Shown here piece by piece: positions 14,974 through 17,562 of a stretch of 17,562 bases of DNA (positions are counted from its first letter, which is position 1; every line of letters starts with the position of its first letter). A program made the position numbers and the translations under genes. Under the pieces are notes generated by a model. It was given only the letters and a program-made list of their open reading frames with translations. It had not been told where the DNA came from and searched no databases. Origin of the DNA: Balneolaceae bacterium SMO_bin1 (GTDB lineage: Bacteria > Bacteroidota > Rhodothermia > Balneolales > Balneolaceae); contig NNSL01000239.1 in assembly GCA_003123965.1 (NCBI GenBank), positions 1 through 17,562 of the forward strand, written 5' to 3'.

Positions 14974-17484
14974 GTGTCTAAAATTAAGAATTCATTACTA
15001 TCAACAAGACTATTTATTTTACTGTTGATGATGGGTTTTTGCATGAGCAGCTATTCCGTTTCGTATGCTCAGCTGGTACCAGATACTTTTGGCAACAATG
15101 CTACCGATATCCGTTGGCAGCAAATGGAAACCGATCATTTTAATATTGTCTTTGCGCATACTGAATCTGCTATTATCCCCTACTTGGCTAGTGAAGCTGA
15201 AGCCACTTTTGAGGAGTACAAGCGAAGATTAGGCGTAGCCCCCGAGCGCAAAATCAGCTTGTTTTACAATGGACCCGGAGAGTTGGTAAGTGGTGTGCGC
15301 GCCAAAGATACCGATGACGAATTCAGCATTTGGCGTGGTGATATCTTCACAAAATCACCGACGGCGGGCCTGCAGGGTATAAACGAAATGCTGCGGTTGG
15401 AAATAGCGCATGCATTTCGGCAACATCTTAATACCTTTCCTATCGATTACTGGGTGTACCTGTTTGCGCGTCCCTCGCGGTCGCCGTGGTCTGATGGAAT
15501 AACCTCGTACCTGGCACAACCGTCGCAAACCCCTCGCGATGTTAGCCTGATGCGGAATTTCTTGTACGATCGTTCTTACAACATTACGGAACCGAGTCTC
15601 CAGCCCCGACTGGATACCATCACCGGACGATCACAAATTCAGTTTTTTGATCAATTTTTCAGCAATGATTCATTGCCCGAATTGTATGCGCATCGCTCCA
15701 GGTTGCTGGGAATAGTATCGTACTATGATTTTAATGCTGCTTTCAAATCATCCGTTGGTTTATCTTACGAAAGTTTTCAGATGCAATGGGAGGCGCATCA
15801 GTTCAGTGAATACCGCAAGCAGCAGCCGGGTCCCAATTCCGGCGGCGCGCGGATACTGCCACCCCGCAATGTATTGGAATATCACGGTGTGGCAGTCAAT
15901 CGTTCTAAAGAAATGATAGCAGCCATAAGTACACCCGATAACGGCAATATTCTGCCAGAGCTTCGGGTGAAATCACTGATAGCCGGTACTCCGGAAACGC
16001 AGGTTGATCAAGGTTTTTTTGATTCCGAAATGGATTGGAGTCCGAATGGGGATTTGCTGGCTTATGCCAAGCGAATTTATAAGAACAGCCGCGAGCAATA
16101 CGCATATCAGCTGTATATTTGGGATCAAAAAACAGGCAATACAAATAGAATTGTTAAAGAAAGAAACGCTTTTTTGCCAGCATTTTCACCTGAGGGCTCG
16201 GCCCTGGTATTTGCGGAGCGAACCTCGGCTGCTACAGTTCTTTGGCGATACGATATGCGAACGACTAAGCTTCATAAAATTCACTCGTTTCCCCAGCAAG
16301 CAAGTGTAACCCACCTCGATTATCATCCGCAACGCAATCTTATTTTAGTTTCATTTAAACAAAATGGCGTTTATAAAGCGGAATTGTTAAGTGCGGAGTC
16401 AGCCGACTCGAATATACTTTTGACACAGAGGGAGGTGAATTTAAATGCCAGATGGAGTCCCGGTGGTGATTTTATTTACTTTAATCGGAAAGCGGAGAGT
16501 GTTCCTAATATATTCCGCGCAGAATTTACAGGTAACCAGCTTAAAAATGTAAGGCAGGTAACATCAAGTTTTTATGGTGCCGAGCTGATGGAATTTATGC
16601 CCAACGATTCCGATGCGCTTAAGTTACTGGCTAAAACTGATCGCGATAAAATTAATGTGTTTTCAGGCGTTGGGCAGTCGTCGGAGACAACGGTTTCAGC
16701 CGCGAAAATGGTCGAAAATGATTCAACCACTGGCACTGGCAAAAATCAACAATATGCAGAAAATTATTCGGTTGAGCCGTACCATGCCTTTGCTGATGTC
16801 AGCCTGGAAAAACCGTTTTTCGCACCTTATTATCTCAACACGGATGAATTTGGGCTGGCGCTTTACCTAAGCGCTATTGACCCAATGCGGGAACACGAGT
16901 TTAATTACCGCGGGAGCGTCTCCTTTTCTGATCCTTTTCAATCGTTTTTTTTCAGCAGTTATACCAATAACAGCTTTCGGCCCCGTTTGAAACTCAGATA
17001 TAACCACTTTCCAACAGCTTTGGGTATTTTAAGTGAATACCGTAAGGTGCATACCGCTGATATTATTGGGTTATCTTCACTGTGGAAGCTTACGGGTATC
17101 AGCCAAGATTATTCGGACTGGTATTTTGGGCTCAGGCTGCGACATCTGGCATTTGATTATTATCCAGAACAAACATTCCGGCGTCATCACCCTGATCTGT
17201 TCTTAAATAACCGGCAAACCCGCCAAACTGATCTTAAAGCCGCGTTGGTCTGGCGAAATTTGGAACCCAGCAGACATACGCTTATTCACCCGTTGGACGG
17301 CACGGGCGTACGATTTGCTGCTACAGGATCTGGAGAGGTTTTAGGGTCGCAAACGCAGCATCTTCGGCTTAATTTAGATGCGTATCACATTTTCCCCGCC
17401 TATAGTGCGCACCGCTTATATGCTTATTTAAATGGCATTACGGGGGTAGGGCAGGTCAGCCGGGCGCGATTATATAATGCTTAA
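14974..17484 (+). CDS. Secreted peptidase-MA-like / TolB-type beta-propeller protein with C-terminal barrel-like region (3' end frameshifted)
   Basis: A large exported protein (836 residues from GTG 14974; a TTG at 14938 would add 12). The GTG start gives a better signal peptide: KIKNSLLSTR, a hydrophobic core LFILLLMMGF, and cleavage near SYA-Q. The next 250 or so residues resemble the gluzincin 'peptidase MA' domain (WQQMETDHFNIVF, FEEYKRRLG). However, the zinc motif HExxH reads LEIAH (142-146), and the later E-G site reads WSDG, so catalysis is doubtful. The middle contains propeller repeats of the PD40/TolB kind (MDWSPNGDLLAYAKR, PAFSPEGSALVFAER, ARWSPGGDFIYFNRK). From about residue 640 the chain looks like outer-membrane beta strands. 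The frame stops at 17484 after RLYNA, but protein-like coding continues in another frame, so the real C-terminus lies beyond the window. Function unknown; probably outer-membrane or surface associated. Confidence 0.75.
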   Translation: MSKIKNSLLSTRLFILLLMMGFCMSSYSVSYAQLVPDTFGNNATDIRWQQMETDHFNIVFAHTESAIIPYLASEAEATFEEYKRRLGVAPERKISLFYNGPGELVSGVRAKDTDDEFSIWRGDIFTKSPTAGLQGINEMLRLEIAHAFRQHLNTFPIDYWVYLFARPSRSPWSDGITSYLAQPSQTPRDVSLMRNFLYDRSYNITEPSLQPRLDTITGRSQIQFFDQFFSNDSLPELYAHRSRLLGIVSYYDFNAAFKSSVGLSYESFQMQWEAHQFSEYRKQQPGPNSGGARILPPRNVLEYHGVAVNRSKEMIAAISTPDNGNILPELRVKSLIAGTPETQVDQGFFDSEMDWSPNGDLLAYAKRIYKNSREQYAYQLYIWDQKTGNTNRIVKERNAFLPAFSPEGSALVFAERTSAATVLWRYDMRTTKLHKIHSFPQQASVTHLDYHPQRNLILVSFKQNGVYKAELLSAESADSNILLTQREVNLNARWSPGGDFIYFNRKAESVPNIFRAEFTGNQLKNVRQVTSSFYGAELMEFMPNDSDALKLLAKTDRDKINVFSGVGQSSETTVSAAKMVENDSTTGTGKNQQYAENYSVEPYHAFADVSLEKPFFAPYYLNTDEFGLALYLSAIDPMREHEFNYRGSVSFSDPFQSFFFSSYTNNSFRPRLKLRYNHFPTALGILSEYRKVHTADIIGLSSLWKLTGISQDYSDWYFGLRLRHLAFDYYPEQTFRRHHPDLFLNNRQTRQTDLKAALVWRNLEPSRHTLIHPLDGTGVRFAATGSGEVLGSQTQHLRLNLDAYHIFPAYSAHRLYAYLNGITGVGQVSRARLYNA

Positions 17485-17562
17485 CTGATGATGGCAACTT
17501 TCAGCTACCTGACGAAGATTTCTTAGGCAGTATCAACCCGGGGAATTGATCGATTTGTACGC
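17476..17562 (+). pseudogene. Out-of-frame continuation of the propeller protein gene
   Basis: After the stop at 17482-17484, another frame reads TDDGNFQLPDEDFLGSINPG, which has the composition of an extracellular loop between barrel strands. Adding one T in GCTTAAC would join it to RLYNA as ALTDDGNF. A further shift near the four Gs around 17540 would give ELIDLY to the window edge. The first join is reasonably convincing, the second much less so. Confidence 0.5.

Overview
The window looks like a chromosomal segment of a Gram-negative bacterium of the Bacteroidota/FCB group, most likely a Balneolota- or Rhodothermota-like lineage. This is inferred from the style of RpoC, the outer-membrane barrel proteins, the tandem RND permeases, a lone crtI and the mostly weak Shine-Dalgarno sequences; no marker RNA is present. 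I see no tRNA, rRNA, CRISPR array, insertion sequence or phage gene.

Layout. Positions 1-1537 (+) carry the 3' part of rpoC, from the trigger loop to the C-terminus, broken by an apparent one-base loss near 140 and closed by a strong terminator. A back-to-back terminator then serves the minus-strand genes. From 9710 down to 1683 (all minus) lie a lipoprotein membrane-fusion protein, two adjacent RND permeases, and a small YtxH-like membrane protein. The first three are tightly spaced and form an efflux operon without an outer-membrane channel gene. The second permease carries two indels near its 3' end that cancel each other. Further right on minus is an uncharacterised outer-membrane barrel protein with a CxxC-bearing N-terminal domain (9903-11165). 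A 371-base divergent intergenic region leads to a transaldolase on plus (11537-12211), which converges on crtI (phytoene desaturase, minus). Next on minus is rlpA, a septal lytic transglycosylase lipoprotein with a SPOR domain. Last, on plus, is a large secreted beta-propeller protein with a degenerate peptidase-MA-like N-terminus. Its reading frame breaks at 17484, and its coding potential continues in another frame.

Functional theme. Apart from transcription (rpoC) and sugar-phosphate metabolism (tal), almost everything concerns the envelope: efflux, outer-membrane barrels, peptidoglycan processing and carotenoid synthesis. No system here can honestly be called new. The points that most deserve a second look are the rpoC break inside the SI3 insertion of the trigger loop (stop and GTG overlap as GTGA), the catalytically degenerate peptidase-like propeller protein, the CxxC-barrel protein of unknown function, and the asymmetric RND pair. 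At least four one-base indels, two of them best explained in short homopolymer runs, suggest that part of the apparent gene breakage is sequence or assembly error.
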